A stretch of 37,916 bases of DNA, taken from assembly GCA_020425695.1 (NCBI GenBank), contig JAGQRE010000021.1, positions 1 to 37,916 on the forward strand, read 5' to 3'. This document shows positions 1 through 7,669 of the stretch, piece by piece (within the stretch, counting starts at the first letter, position 1; each line of letters begins with the position of its first letter). The position numbers were made by a program, and so were the translations under genes. The stretch comes from Planctomycetota bacterium. Lineage in GTDB: Bacteria > Planctomycetota > UBA8742 > UBA2392. The notes under the pieces were generated by a model. It had not been told where the DNA came from. It made no database searches and was given only the letters and a program-made list of their open reading frames with translations.

Positions 1-1653
1 ACCAACGATGGCTGTGCCTGTGAAGTTAGGATCCGTTCCGCCGATCGTTGTTGTACCCGACGTCGTGAACGGAAGGGTTAACCCGGAGTTCGTACCACCG
101 ATTGAGTCAGTGGTCTGGACAGTCCAGTCACTCGCGTCGTCGTTGTCAGCGGTTCCACCACGCTCATAGCCGGAGTTGATGGAAATCGTGGCAAGGGAAG
201 CGCCGACCCACTCCGAGCCAATGGCGAGAGGCTGCGTGATGGTCGGGACATTCATGTTGCCCCAGAACACGCAGTCGACGATGTTTCCGGAGTCATCCTG
301 CACCATTGCGCCGCAGTTTGTGCCGTCCCACAGCAGGTTCGCACTGAAGCCCTGGTTGGCTGCCGGAAATGTTGCTGCTCCGTTGTCACAGAAGATGTAG
401 GTGTCGCCCGGCTGCAGCGTCACTGTGTTGATGGTGTTAGTGAAATCCGGTGTGGTTGAGCCGTCCCAGACGGTGATCGTCCAGTTGGTAAGTGTTACGG
501 CGGCAGAGCTGACATTCTGGATCTCGCAGTACTCATCGCCTGATGTTCCCGGGTCGAGCGCGATCTCGGTAATCTGGATCGCGCTGGAGGGCGGCGGGGC
601 ATAGGGTGCTGAAAGCAACGGCGCCGGGCTGGTCACAGTAATCCGAACGTCAAATATCGTCTGCGCTGAACCGTCATCAAGCGTAACGGTGTAGGTGTAC
701 ATTCCAGGCGTAGATGGTGTGCCGGTCCATACAAGCGTAAAGACAACCGCCCCTGCCGTAACGTCCGTGGGCTGTGTCACGCCCGGCGCAGCGCCGGAGG
801 TGGTAATAGTTGCATCGATGTTTGCTGTGTTGGCGTCGTCGCAGTCGAGGCTGAAGTTTGCAAGTGCAGTTCCGGCGTCAACCGAAGCGTCAAATCCGGC
901 GCCAGTGCTGCCTGTAAACGCCGAGCCACTGGTGGGGGTCGCAGTGGGATCTGTCAGTGAGATTTCACTATTGAAGTTGGCGGCGATATCACCTGCTGAC
1001 CTGGGAGTGCTCCACAGGCGGAACTCATCCATACCGCCCGCAAACCCACTGCCGGTACCAGCCTGGTTGTTCCCGACGAAGAACCCACTGCCGGTTCCCG
1101 TGCCCGTTTGCGCCGTATTCTGACCAGCCTGAGTACCATTTAGGTACGCAGTCATTGTCTGCGCAACCGAGTCGTACACAAAGGCAACATGATTCCAGTT
1201 GCCGTCGTTCGCATTTGCCAGGTCGAGGTTTGAAAAGCCTCCACCTCGAAGCGTGATATTATTCGTGCCTGCCGCACCTGCCGCAAAAATGCGCACATTG
1301 CCGGCACCAGGGTCTCCACACAGGTATCCGAACGTCCCGCTGGTGCCCTGCATCCAGAACTCGATCGTAAATGACGCTGTGGTTGAGAGGCTGGTTCCGC
1401 TGGTGATAACAGCGAGGCCTGATTTGGCGGATGCCCCGAGGGGCTGCCCGGTCGTCACCCAAGTCGGCGCTGGATTGAATGTTGCAGGGTTAGCGCCTTG
1501 TCCGGGGCTAGCATCGTTGGCGGTTGTCGTGCCCGTGGTCTCGTTGAGCTTGTAGTACAGCACCTCAGGTACCTGAGCCGAGCAAATGCTTGCGCCAGCC
1601 ATCACAGCAAATACGAAACAGACGGCGAGAATCGCCCGTTGTGGATCAAACAT
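1..1653 (-). CDS. Secreted LamG and lamin-tail-domain protein, truncated at the window edge
   Basis: An uninterrupted minus-strand frame of 551 codons runs from ATG at 1653 off the left end, so the C-terminus is missing. AGGAG lies about 10 bases before the ATG. The first 27 residues form a signal peptide (FDPQR, then a hydrophobic stretch ending CSAQ). Residues about 30-222 look like a LamG/concanavalin-A-like fold, with FTIEFWMQG, NDGNWNHVAFVYD and GGMDEFRLWSTPRS. Residues about 225-330 look Ig-like (AGAVVFTLVWTGTPSTPGMYTYTV is read in two parts there). Residues about 355-475 resemble a lamin-tail domain (IQITEIALDPG, DEYCEIQNVSS, LQPGDTYIFCDNG). The segment around residues 500-525 (YERGGTADNDDASDWT) is also found, in similar form, in the giant protein at 7670-11140. 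The product is probably exported and at the cell surface. Function is unknown and the domain names come from recognised motifs only. Confidence 0.85.
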   Translation of the reverse strand, partial: MFDPQRAILAVCFVFAVMAGASICSAQVPEVLYYKLNETTGTTTANDASPGQGANPATFNPAPTWVTTGQPLGASAKSGLAVITSGTSLSTTASFTIEFWMQGTSGTFGYLCGDPGAGNVRIFAAGAAGTNNITLRGGGFSNLDLANANDGNWNHVAFVYDSVAQTMTAYLNGTQAGQNTAQTGTGTGSGFFVGNNQAGTGSGFAGGMDEFRLWSTPRSAGDIAANFNSEISLTDPTATPTSGSAFTGSTGAGFDASVDAGTALANFSLDCDDANTANIDATITTSGAAPGVTQPTDVTAGAVVFTLVWTGTPSTPGMYTYTVTLDDGSAQTIFDVRITVTSPAPLLSAPYAPPPSSAIQITEIALDPGTSGDEYCEIQNVSSAAVTLTNWTITVWDGSTTPDFTNTINTVTLQPGDTYIFCDNGAATFPAANQGFSANLLWDGTNCGAMVQDDSGNIVDCVFWGNMNVPTITQPLAIGSEWVGASLATISINSGYERGGTADNDDASDWTVQTTDSIGGTNSGLTLPFTTSGTTTIGGTDPNFTGTAIVG

Positions 1654-1798
1654 GTTGGGAGTACTCCTGCAGGACTGGTGTGTCGTGCGCCCCACGGCAC
1701 CGAACTCCCCACGAAGGTCGGCTTCACAACTCACCTGATAAGACCATGCCCAGTTTAGTCACCAACGAAAAAGAGCAAAGCAGAATTTCACGCTATTA

Positions 1799-3481
1799 TC
1801 ATCTAGCGCTCGAAAACTCCTGCTCTTGTTCCTCGTCTGTGTCGGTTGACTTGTTTGGGTCGCGGGCATTCCCGTCCGGGCCGATTGCTTCCTTTACCGG
1901 GCCGGTGTAGTCGGCGTAGGCTTGTTCTTCGCTGAGACGCCAGCCGATTTCGTACAGCATCTTGATCGTCGGCAGCATGTCTTCGTAGTTGATGGTTTCG
2001 GCATCATCTTCGGCTGTGTGCATCAAGCGGTTCATGCCGCCGAACGGGAAGAACACCGGAATGCCTGCTTTGCTGAAGAAGGGCCAGTGATCCGAGGCGG
2101 GCATTGGCGGCTTGTCGGAGAAACCGATCTCCAGCTCAGGGAAAAGCGGGGCGACTTCTTTGCAGACGCGGTCCAGTACTTTGCTGCACGAAGTGCCATC
2201 CATCGTGAGCTTGTGGTTGTCGATACGCCCGATCATGTCGATGTTGATCATGGCATAGACCTTCTCGTGGGCGATCAGCGGGTTGCGCACATACCAACTG
2301 CTGCCTAGTAAACCCTTCTCTTCGCCGGTGAAAGTCAGAAACAGAAACGAGCGGCGTGGCTTTTTATCACTCTTCGCCAGCGCTTCGGCAATCTCAAGCA
2401 CGGTCGCTACCCCCGATGCGTTGTCGTCCGCGCCGTTGTGAATTTCACCCATGGCGGTGCGGGCGTCTCTCGCACCAAAGTAGCCGTAACCCAAATGGTC
2501 GTGGTGCGCGCCGAAGATGATCCATTCGTCCAACTCACCCTTGATCATGCCGGCGACATTGCGGTCCTCGACGTGTACGACTTTTGACTTTGCCGTGAGC
2601 TTGACGTTCATGGCCGACAGGTCAGGACGTTTCGTCACCTCGCCTTGATCGAACAGCTTCTGAACGCGTGAGGTCTCGCCCTCGCCGCCCAGCAGCTTGT
2701 CGCAGGCGGGCACTGAGATGTGAAAGAACGGCAGTTCGCCGGTACTTTCCGTTTCTTCGCCCAAATCAAGCTGCAACGGCGGCGACTTCTCGCCCGCTTC
2801 CGGTGAGGGAAGTTGTCGGCGGTTATCGCTGCCGCCCAGGGACTCCGGGCCGGTTACCATCAAAACACCGACCGCACCCGCGGCGCGACACAGCGCTTCT
2901 TTCGTTTGCAGGTACGCGTTGCGTGAGAATGGGTTGCGCCCGCCTTTCATCCAGGTTGTCGGCTCGTAGCGCAGGATCAGCGCGAGCTTGCCCTTCAGGT
3001 CGATGCCGTCGAGGTCGTTGTAGCCCCGGGTGTCGTCGTTCACGGCATAACCCGCGAACACGATCTCACCTTCGTACTCAAGGCTGGCCTCGGCGCCGCC
3101 GGTGCTGACGAATTCCTCGCCGTACTTCAACTCGCCCTTTTCGCTGTCTCGCGTGAAAGCAACGCTCGGGGTTGCGTCCCAGGTGTGGTACTTCAACTTG
3201 ACGGTCTGGTACCAGCTGCCGTCTTCGCCGGCGGGCTCGACGCCGACGCGTTCCATGCGACTGCGCGCATAGGCCGCTGCAATCTGTGCCTGCGGTTTTG
3301 CAGTTTCTCGTCCGAGCATCTCATCGGAGGCGAGGAAGTAGACGTCGCTCTTGATGTCCTCAAGCGTGATGCTGTCCATGTTCGGGGCCTGCAACCCGCT
3401 GCCCGGGCTGTCATTGGCAAAAACGCCGTGGGAGGCAACCAGCAGCAGAGACGCGGACAGAAGGGGTTTCCACAGTTTCAT
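1799..3481 (-). CDS. Secreted M28-family zinc metallopeptidase with PA domain
   Basis: This 560-residue protein has a signal peptide (MKLWKPLLSASLLLVASHGVFA). A PA-like insert spans about residues 130-260 and precedes the M28 catalytic domain at about 305-515. The expected di-zinc residues are visible: H326 and D328 in GAHHDH, D353 in GADDNASG, the catalytic pair E387/E388 in FTGEEKG, D415 in NIDMIGR and H488 in MHTAED. The family comprises exported aminopeptidases and carboxypeptidases that trim peptides. The substrate cannot be read from sequence. The start has an AGGT ribosome-binding site about 8 bases upstream. The C-terminal 30 residues are acidic and probably disordered. The gene is divergent from the lipoprotein gene at 3571, with about 90 bases between them, and lies 145 bases upstream of the LamG protein gene on the same strand. 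Confidence 0.93.
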   Translation of the reverse strand: MKLWKPLLSASLLLVASHGVFANDSPGSGLQAPNMDSITLEDIKSDVYFLASDEMLGRETAKPQAQIAAAYARSRMERVGVEPAGEDGSWYQTVKLKYHTWDATPSVAFTRDSEKGELKYGEEFVSTGGAEASLEYEGEIVFAGYAVNDDTRGYNDLDGIDLKGKLALILRYEPTTWMKGGRNPFSRNAYLQTKEALCRAAGAVGVLMVTGPESLGGSDNRRQLPSPEAGEKSPPLQLDLGEETESTGELPFFHISVPACDKLLGGEGETSRVQKLFDQGEVTKRPDLSAMNVKLTAKSKVVHVEDRNVAGMIKGELDEWIIFGAHHDHLGYGYFGARDARTAMGEIHNGADDNASGVATVLEIAEALAKSDKKPRRSFLFLTFTGEEKGLLGSSWYVRNPLIAHEKVYAMINIDMIGRIDNHKLTMDGTSCSKVLDRVCKEVAPLFPELEIGFSDKPPMPASDHWPFFSKAGIPVFFPFGGMNRLMHTAEDDAETINYEDMLPTIKMLYEIGWRLSEEQAYADYTGPVKEAIGPDGNARDPNKSTDTDEEQEQEFSSAR

Positions 3482-3570
3482 GAGTTTACCTGCTTTGGCT
3501 GCGGGCTTGCGTTTTGAGGGTTAGGCCGCATTATTACGTATTAACCCTGTTCGGTCCCCGGAAATTGGCA

Positions 3571-4971
3571 GTGGAACGGACTCTCTTCTTCATAGTGGGA
3601 TTGGTTCTCGGATTGCTTACGGGCTGTTCGACACCGGAGCGCGGTGGGCTCAGGATCAACCGCGTGGACATGCCCGAGTGGACGCGCACAGGCGTGCATC
3701 CGGACTTCCCCGAAAGCGACTACCTGGTCGCCTTCGGGCTGGCACGCACTGAGAAAGAAGCCGCCGAGGTCGCCGAGCAGCGTCTCGAAGCCATGATCTG
3801 CGATTACGCCATCCAGCCGAACGAAATCCTCTTCAAAGATACGCAGTTCCAGACAGTCGTCACGGAGCCTGCGGGGTGGTTTCGGCTCGGCGAGTTCGGG
3901 CGGGCCGTACAGGGAGACGTCGCGAGCGACGGTTTCGAGACCGTTGTGGCTCGCGCGATCAACTTCAACGAATTGGAGCTGCGTGCGCGCTCCATGCTGC
4001 AACCAGCGATCAATGAGTTCGAGACCGCCTCAAGACCTCCGGTCGGGTTGGGCAGCATCCCCAAACGCATGGAGATGTGGGGCGAATACTATCTCAAGTG
4101 TGTGCGTGCCGTGGCCTTGGAGCTGATTGCTGCGGGCACCCTGAACAAGCAAGGATTCGACGAAGTCGAGAACGCCCTGATCTCGCTGTGGGAGCTGCCG
4201 ACGATCTGCCAGTCCGACCAGTGGGGCGGCAATCAGCACCTACGCTTGCGGGAAGGGTTGCCGGATCCCATCGGGCTCAAGCTCTACTTTCGGGGCAAAC
4301 CGGTGACGGGCGTACCGATTGCGTGGGGGCCGGGTGTCGGCTTTCAGGGAACTGTCGAAGGTGACCGTGAACTTGACGACCGCGGCATCGCCAGCGCGAA
4401 AGTGCTCTACCTGACGCCCACGGGCGACGACTTCGCCTACGTGCAGGCCCACATGGACATCGACAAACTGGTTGGGCGTCGCCTGGGTATCGCCATGAAC
4501 GTCTGGCTCTGGAAGGTGATGCTGCCCTCGCGCGGGAACGGCGAGTTACTGGTGAATGTCAAGGAAACCGAGCAAGGCGAGCAGCCCCCGGCCAAGGCTG
4601 TGTTCTACCCTGAGCTTGAGAAGTGGTGCCTTGGTCGCAACCTCGCCGTCAGCAGCGGTACTGATCTGAACAAAGAGAAGCTCTATCACTTGCTGCTGGA
4701 AGGCAACGTGGATGTGACTTCCAGCGTGACTGACGGCGTGCCGACTGCCTACGTCTCCGGCGTTGTAACACTAAGCGATGTAGAGACAGGGCAGACGCTG
4801 TTCAGTTTTGCGTTGGGCCAAAAGGAAGTTGGGCAATCCGGGAATACAGAGACCGCCATCCGGATGCTGGCGATGCGTCAGGGGGTGGCTGAAATGATGA
4901 CTGAGATGGCGTCGCGCATTCTTGCTGCGCTACCTGATCAGGGCGATGAATTCGGTCGCGAACAAGAGTAG
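3571..4971 (+). CDS. Putative outer-membrane lipoprotein, LPP20-like N-terminus
   Basis: The frame is open from a TTG at 3514, but GTG at 3571 is preferred. It gives a short lipoprotein signal (VERTLFFIVGLVLGLLTGC) with lipobox LTGC and Cys19, and GGA lies 8 bases upstream. The mature part starts with a segment (MPEWTRTG, SDYLVAFGLARTEKEAAEVAEQRLEAMI) that resembles LPP20-type lipoproteins, in which a PEW motif precedes a YLVGxG stretch and an Ala-rich helix. The last 90 residues form a second alpha/beta segment ending in a long helix (AIRMLAMRQGVAEMMTEMASRILAAL). The protein has 466 residues, much longer than LPP20 itself, so the middle part is unassigned. The gene ends in a TAG that is part of a palindromic repeat. 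Function unknown. Confidence 0.75.
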   Translation: MERTLFFIVGLVLGLLTGCSTPERGGLRINRVDMPEWTRTGVHPDFPESDYLVAFGLARTEKEAAEVAEQRLEAMICDYAIQPNEILFKDTQFQTVVTEPAGWFRLGEFGRAVQGDVASDGFETVVARAINFNELELRARSMLQPAINEFETASRPPVGLGSIPKRMEMWGEYYLKCVRAVALELIAAGTLNKQGFDEVENALISLWELPTICQSDQWGGNQHLRLREGLPDPIGLKLYFRGKPVTGVPIAWGPGVGFQGTVEGDRELDDRGIASAKVLYLTPTGDDFAYVQAHMDIDKLVGRRLGIAMNVWLWKVMLPSRGNGELLVNVKETEQGEQPPAKAVFYPELEKWCLGRNLAVSSGTDLNKEKLYHLLLEGNVDVTSSVTDGVPTAYVSGVVTLSDVETGQTLFSFALGQKEVGQSGNTETAIRMLAMRQGVAEMMTEMASRILAALPDQGDEFGREQE

Positions 4972-4992
4972 GGGCGACGCAAGCGTCGCCCC
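4969..4992. repeat. Palindrome with a 10-bp stem at the stop codon, possible terminator
   Basis: GGGGCGACGC, loop AA, GCGTCGCCCC (4971-4992) is a perfect hairpin whose first G is the last base of the upstream stop TAG. The same motif, including the in-frame TAG, recurs at 20301-20365 after another gene, so this is a dispersed repeat rather than a gene-specific terminator. There is no T-run after it. It could still act as a transcription or mRNA-end structure between the convergent genes ending at 4971 and 5018. Confidence 0.8.
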
Positions 4993-5017
4993 TTGAATTC
5001 TTCACCAGGCCGGCATT

Positions 5018-6283
5018 CTACTCGCGAGTGTTAACCGCCTTCTTGCTGAACGTGTGCATGTTGAACAAGAACGCGTCATGGAAGTAGTGCGTGAGCAGCA
5101 AGCCGAACCCAAACAGGTAGTAGGCCTGCAGAATCGCGCCCGGGCGATAGGTCATCGTGCCCGGTTCACCGCTGCCGCCGAACATGCCGACACCCTGAAC
5201 ATTGCTGAGCACAAACGCGATGCCGATGATCAACGCAATCAAGGCAATCACGATGCCGAAGGCCACACCGTAATAGCGCGTGCCGCTGCGGTCGTCCTTC
5301 GCCAGCCAATTCACGAAACGGTGCTGCTTGCGCCCTTTGCTCATTTGGAAGCGGGTGATGTACCACGTCAGCGCAATGTACTGCAGGCTGTGCCACAAGT
5401 TGAAACCCTGGAAGCTGGAATCAAGATTCGGCAGCAGCGGGCAGAAGAGGCCTACGCCGATGGCGCAACTGATCAGCAGGAATTTGCCGTGCTGCAGTTT
5501 GCCGCTGCGATGTTCTTTGAATGACTTCACACCCCACAGGCTCAGGGCAACGACCAGTGCTACAAGGTTCACCATCCAGAACCAGTCGCTAAGGATGAAA
5601 TCAGGCAGCAAGGGGTGCGCGCGCCCGATGTTGAACTGCAACTCACGGGCCTGATCAATGCCAAACCATTGGCTGGCCCACGCGAAGGCCATGCTGTTTT
5701 CGTTCACCATGACCATGCGGAACGTGCTGACCGGGTAAAGCGGGAAGACCACAGCGCCGACGTCGATGAGTCGTGACTTCAGGCTCGGTTTGGTGGCGTC
5801 GCGGTCTTGGTAGAAACGAATGATGTACGAAAGCTGATGGATGATGTGGAGGCTGGCAATAAAGAAGAAGCCGGTCAGCAGCAGCTTACGGGTGAATTCA
5901 CTGGACAACGCCATCGTCGCGACGATGGGAACGACCGCAAAGCTTGCAAAGAACCAGATCTTCTCGCGCCGCCTGAACTCGGGGTGCAGCCACGTGCGGG
6001 TGAACGTCACCCAGACATGCGGGCCGCCGACCAGCACCATCACAAACAGGCTGACAATGTCCTCAGCCGCGCCTTTGCGCGTGACCGCGTCCATGCCTGT
6101 GTAGCGCTCAAGCAGGTACAGCGACAAATAGAAGATGGCGACCGGTAACGGTGCCAAAAAAGCGGGGAAGATAATCCAGCGCTTGTCCCACGAAGGGGAA
6201 CGGATCCAACCGGCGATTGAGGGCCGATCTGTTACGGCGCTGCTCGGCGAAAGTGATCCGCCAACCGCAACTTGTCCTGCCAT
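5018..6283 (-). CDS. Polytopic membrane protein with conserved-looking histidines, function unknown
   Basis: This 421-residue protein has about ten hydrophobic segments, at roughly residues 36-58, 76-95, 108-126, 134-157, 172-194, 228-250, 267-285, 295-311, 338-360 and 383-405. Histidines sit in or next to membrane helices: GGPHVW (H89), WLHPEF (H100), SLHIIHQ (H146, H149), LWHSLQY (H298) and LTHYFHDAF (H399, H402). This spacing resembles membrane metal-binding enzymes, but I do not recognise the family. ATG at 6283 is chosen over ATG at 6292 because AAGGA lies 8 bases before 6283 and abuts 6292. It converges on the lipoprotein gene ending at 4971 and is divergent from the HTH gene at 6458. 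There is no signal peptide apart from the first helix. Confidence 0.8.
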   Translation of the reverse strand: MAGQVAVGGSLSPSSAVTDRPSIAGWIRSPSWDKRWIIFPAFLAPLPVAIFYLSLYLLERYTGMDAVTRKGAAEDIVSLFVMVLVGGPHVWVTFTRTWLHPEFRRREKIWFFASFAVVPIVATMALSSEFTRKLLLTGFFFIASLHIIHQLSYIIRFYQDRDATKPSLKSRLIDVGAVVFPLYPVSTFRMVMVNENSMAFAWASQWFGIDQARELQFNIGRAHPLLPDFILSDWFWMVNLVALVVALSLWGVKSFKEHRSGKLQHGKFLLISCAIGVGLFCPLLPNLDSSFQGFNLWHSLQYIALTWYITRFQMSKGRKQHRFVNWLAKDDRSGTRYYGVAFGIVIALIALIIGIAFVLSNVQGVGMFGGSGEPGTMTYRPGAILQAYYLFGFGLLLTHYFHDAFLFNMHTFSKKAVNTRE

Positions 6284-6382
6284 GGGGGTCATCCTTGGTT
6301 ACTTGACCGATTGCGGGGATGGTATTGAAAAGAAAGCCTGCTGGCAACGGGCATTCGTATAGGCTTGTGATGAACTCGTCCC

Positions 6383-6427
6383 TTGACACGGCAAGAGCAA
6401 AAGCGCATTCTGGTATTTACGTGTCAA
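6383..6427. promoter_or_regulatory. Inverted 8-mer in a divergent gap, possible operator or promoter
   Basis: TTGACACG (6383-6390) and its exact reverse complement CGTGTCAA (6420-6427) are separated by 29 bases, upstream of the small HTH gene at 6458. TTGACA within the left arm could be a -35 box, with CATTCT (6406-6411) as a poor -10 box 17 bases on. The related arms TTGAC and GTCAA occur at 16324-16335 upstream of the DUF4291 gene. Regulatory meaning is inferred only. Confidence 0.3.
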
Positions 6428-6457
6428 TAGTGGCGCGATAAAACCGGAGGATAACCC

Positions 6458-6706
6458 TTGGCAGCAAAGAACAAACAACCGTCCGTTGATTCGGCGACCG
6501 TCGCGAAGAACTTCATCAATCAGTACGGCAAAGGCAAGTTCAAGCGGTTCATCAAGCTGCTGAAGGAAGGCACCTCAGGCGAGCAAATCGCCGAAGAATA
6601 CGGCGTTTCACGCGAACGCGTGCGCCAGTGGAAGAACGCATTCGGCAACGTAGTCCAGAGCTACGACCTTGACCCGGACATCCAGAAACTGGCCGGCATC
6701 AAGTAG
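6458..6706 (+). CDS. Small helix-turn-helix protein
   Basis: This 82-residue basic protein starts at TTG 6458. GGAGG at 6446-6450, with a 7-base spacer, supports that start, and no in-frame ATG exists. Residues about 38-64 (EGTSGEQIAEEYGVSRERVRQWKNAFG, read in two parts) form a clear HTH of the type seen in transposase-like or sigma-factor region 4-like domains, with the recognition helix VSRERVRQWKNAF. The N-terminal 30 residues are lysine-rich. It is probably a DNA-binding protein. The target is unknown, but an inverted 8-mer lies directly upstream. A 55-base gap separates it from the DUF2520 gene, which also starts with TTG, so the two may be co-transcribed. Confidence 0.75.
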   Translation: MAAKNKQPSVDSATVAKNFINQYGKGKFKRFIKLLKEGTSGEQIAEEYGVSRERVRQWKNAFGNVVQSYDLDPDIQKLAGIK

Positions 6707-6761
6707 GCATAAACTTTTCATGAACGCTTTGGCATGATGCGCCCCTGATTCAGGAGGCGCA

Positions 6762-7604
6762 TTGGCAATTCCATCGATAGCAATCTACGGCATGGGGCGT
6801 TTCGGGCGCGCGCTGGCAGGGGCGTTGCCCGAAGGTGTGCTAGTACGGACGGGCGGCCGATCACGCGCGCCGCACGGGTACGAGGATCTGCACGCACAGG
6901 GCCCTGCGGCGTTCATGCACGACCTGAAGGCGGAGCTGGTCATCTTGTCCGTACCGGATGACGCCCTTGAGACCGTTGCCGCTGAACTGGCAGCGCAGCC
7001 GGGCGCGGTTGGTCGTTTTTACGTCCACACGTCAGGCGCACGCGGCGCCGACGCAATCATTGCGCTGGCGGATTCCGACATCGGCGTCTTTCACATCCTT
7101 CAGAGCTTCCCGCTTGAGGGTGGCTCGGCCTTAATCCCGGGCAGTTATGCGACCGTAGCAGGCGAGCCCAAACTTGTTGGTGTACTGCGAGAACTGGCTG
7201 AAGTTCTCAAGTTGACAGTCTTGGAGCAGCCTGACCCGTTTGACCACGCCGCCTACCACGCGGCTGCTGTGCTTGCCAGCAACGCGCTGATTGCCTTGCT
7301 TGATACCGGGTGCCAACTGCTGATGCAGGCCGGCATTCCCGCGGCCCAGGCCGAGAAGATGCTCATACCCCTGGCCCAAGGCACGTTGCAGAACGCCCAA
7401 TCACAAGGGCTGCTGGACGCGCTGACCGGTCCGGTCGCGCGCGGTGACGTTGGGACGATCCAGCAGCACCTCTCGATACTGACAGGTGAATCCCGCCAGG
7501 CGTATATCGCCATGATGCTGAGTGTCGCAGACACGGCCGCGCGCAGTGGGCGTACACCCAGCGACAAGCTAAGCGAGATCCGGAGACTGCTGACGCAGAC
7601 GTAG
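6762..7604 (+). CDS. Rossmann-fold and DUF2520 domain protein
   Basis: This 280-residue protein starts at TTG 6762, supported by AGGAGG at 6752-6757. An N-terminal Rossmann domain carries the dinucleotide motif GMGRFG (residues 10-15) and a second strand followed by SVPDDALETVAAEL, typical of NADP-dependent reductases. From about residue 110 (YVHTSGARGADAI, GVFHILQSFPLEGG) the sequence matches the pattern of the DUF2520 family, whose all-helical C-terminal domain (AAYHAAAVLASNALIALLDTG) resembles that of F420-dependent NADP reductase and 6-phosphogluconate dehydrogenase. It is a cytoplasmic oxidoreductase with unknown substrate. Members of this family are sometimes encoded next to pantothenate synthesis genes, but none are nearby. 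A strong terminator follows. Confidence 0.87.
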   Translation: MAIPSIAIYGMGRFGRALAGALPEGVLVRTGGRSRAPHGYEDLHAQGPAAFMHDLKAELVILSVPDDALETVAAELAAQPGAVGRFYVHTSGARGADAIIALADSDIGVFHILQSFPLEGGSALIPGSYATVAGEPKLVGVLRELAEVLKLTVLEQPDPFDHAAYHAAAVLASNALIALLDTGCQLLMQAGIPAAQAEKMLIPLAQGTLQNAQSQGLLDALTGPVARGDVGTIQQHLSILTGESRQAYIAMMLSVADTAARSGRTPSDKLSEIRRLLTQT

Positions 7605-7620
7605 TGTGCGGTTGAACAAG

Positions 7621-7652
7621 AAAGAGCCCGGCGCTTGCACGCCGGGCTCTTT
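7621..7652. terminator. Bidirectional rho-independent terminator
   Basis: AAAGAGCCCGGCG (7621-7633), loop CTTGCA, CGCCGGGCTCTTT (7640-7652) is a perfect 13-bp stem flanked by A-runs and T-runs on both strands. It sits between the convergent genes ending at 7604 and 7670 and can terminate both. Confidence 0.92.
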
Positions 7653-7669
7653 GCATCTGCTTCTGAGCG

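Noticed and set aside
695..1123. Plus-strand open frame inside the LamG protein region
   Set aside because: The minus strand carries a continuous 551-codon frame with a signal peptide, LamG and lamin-tail motifs. The plus frame is a shadow.
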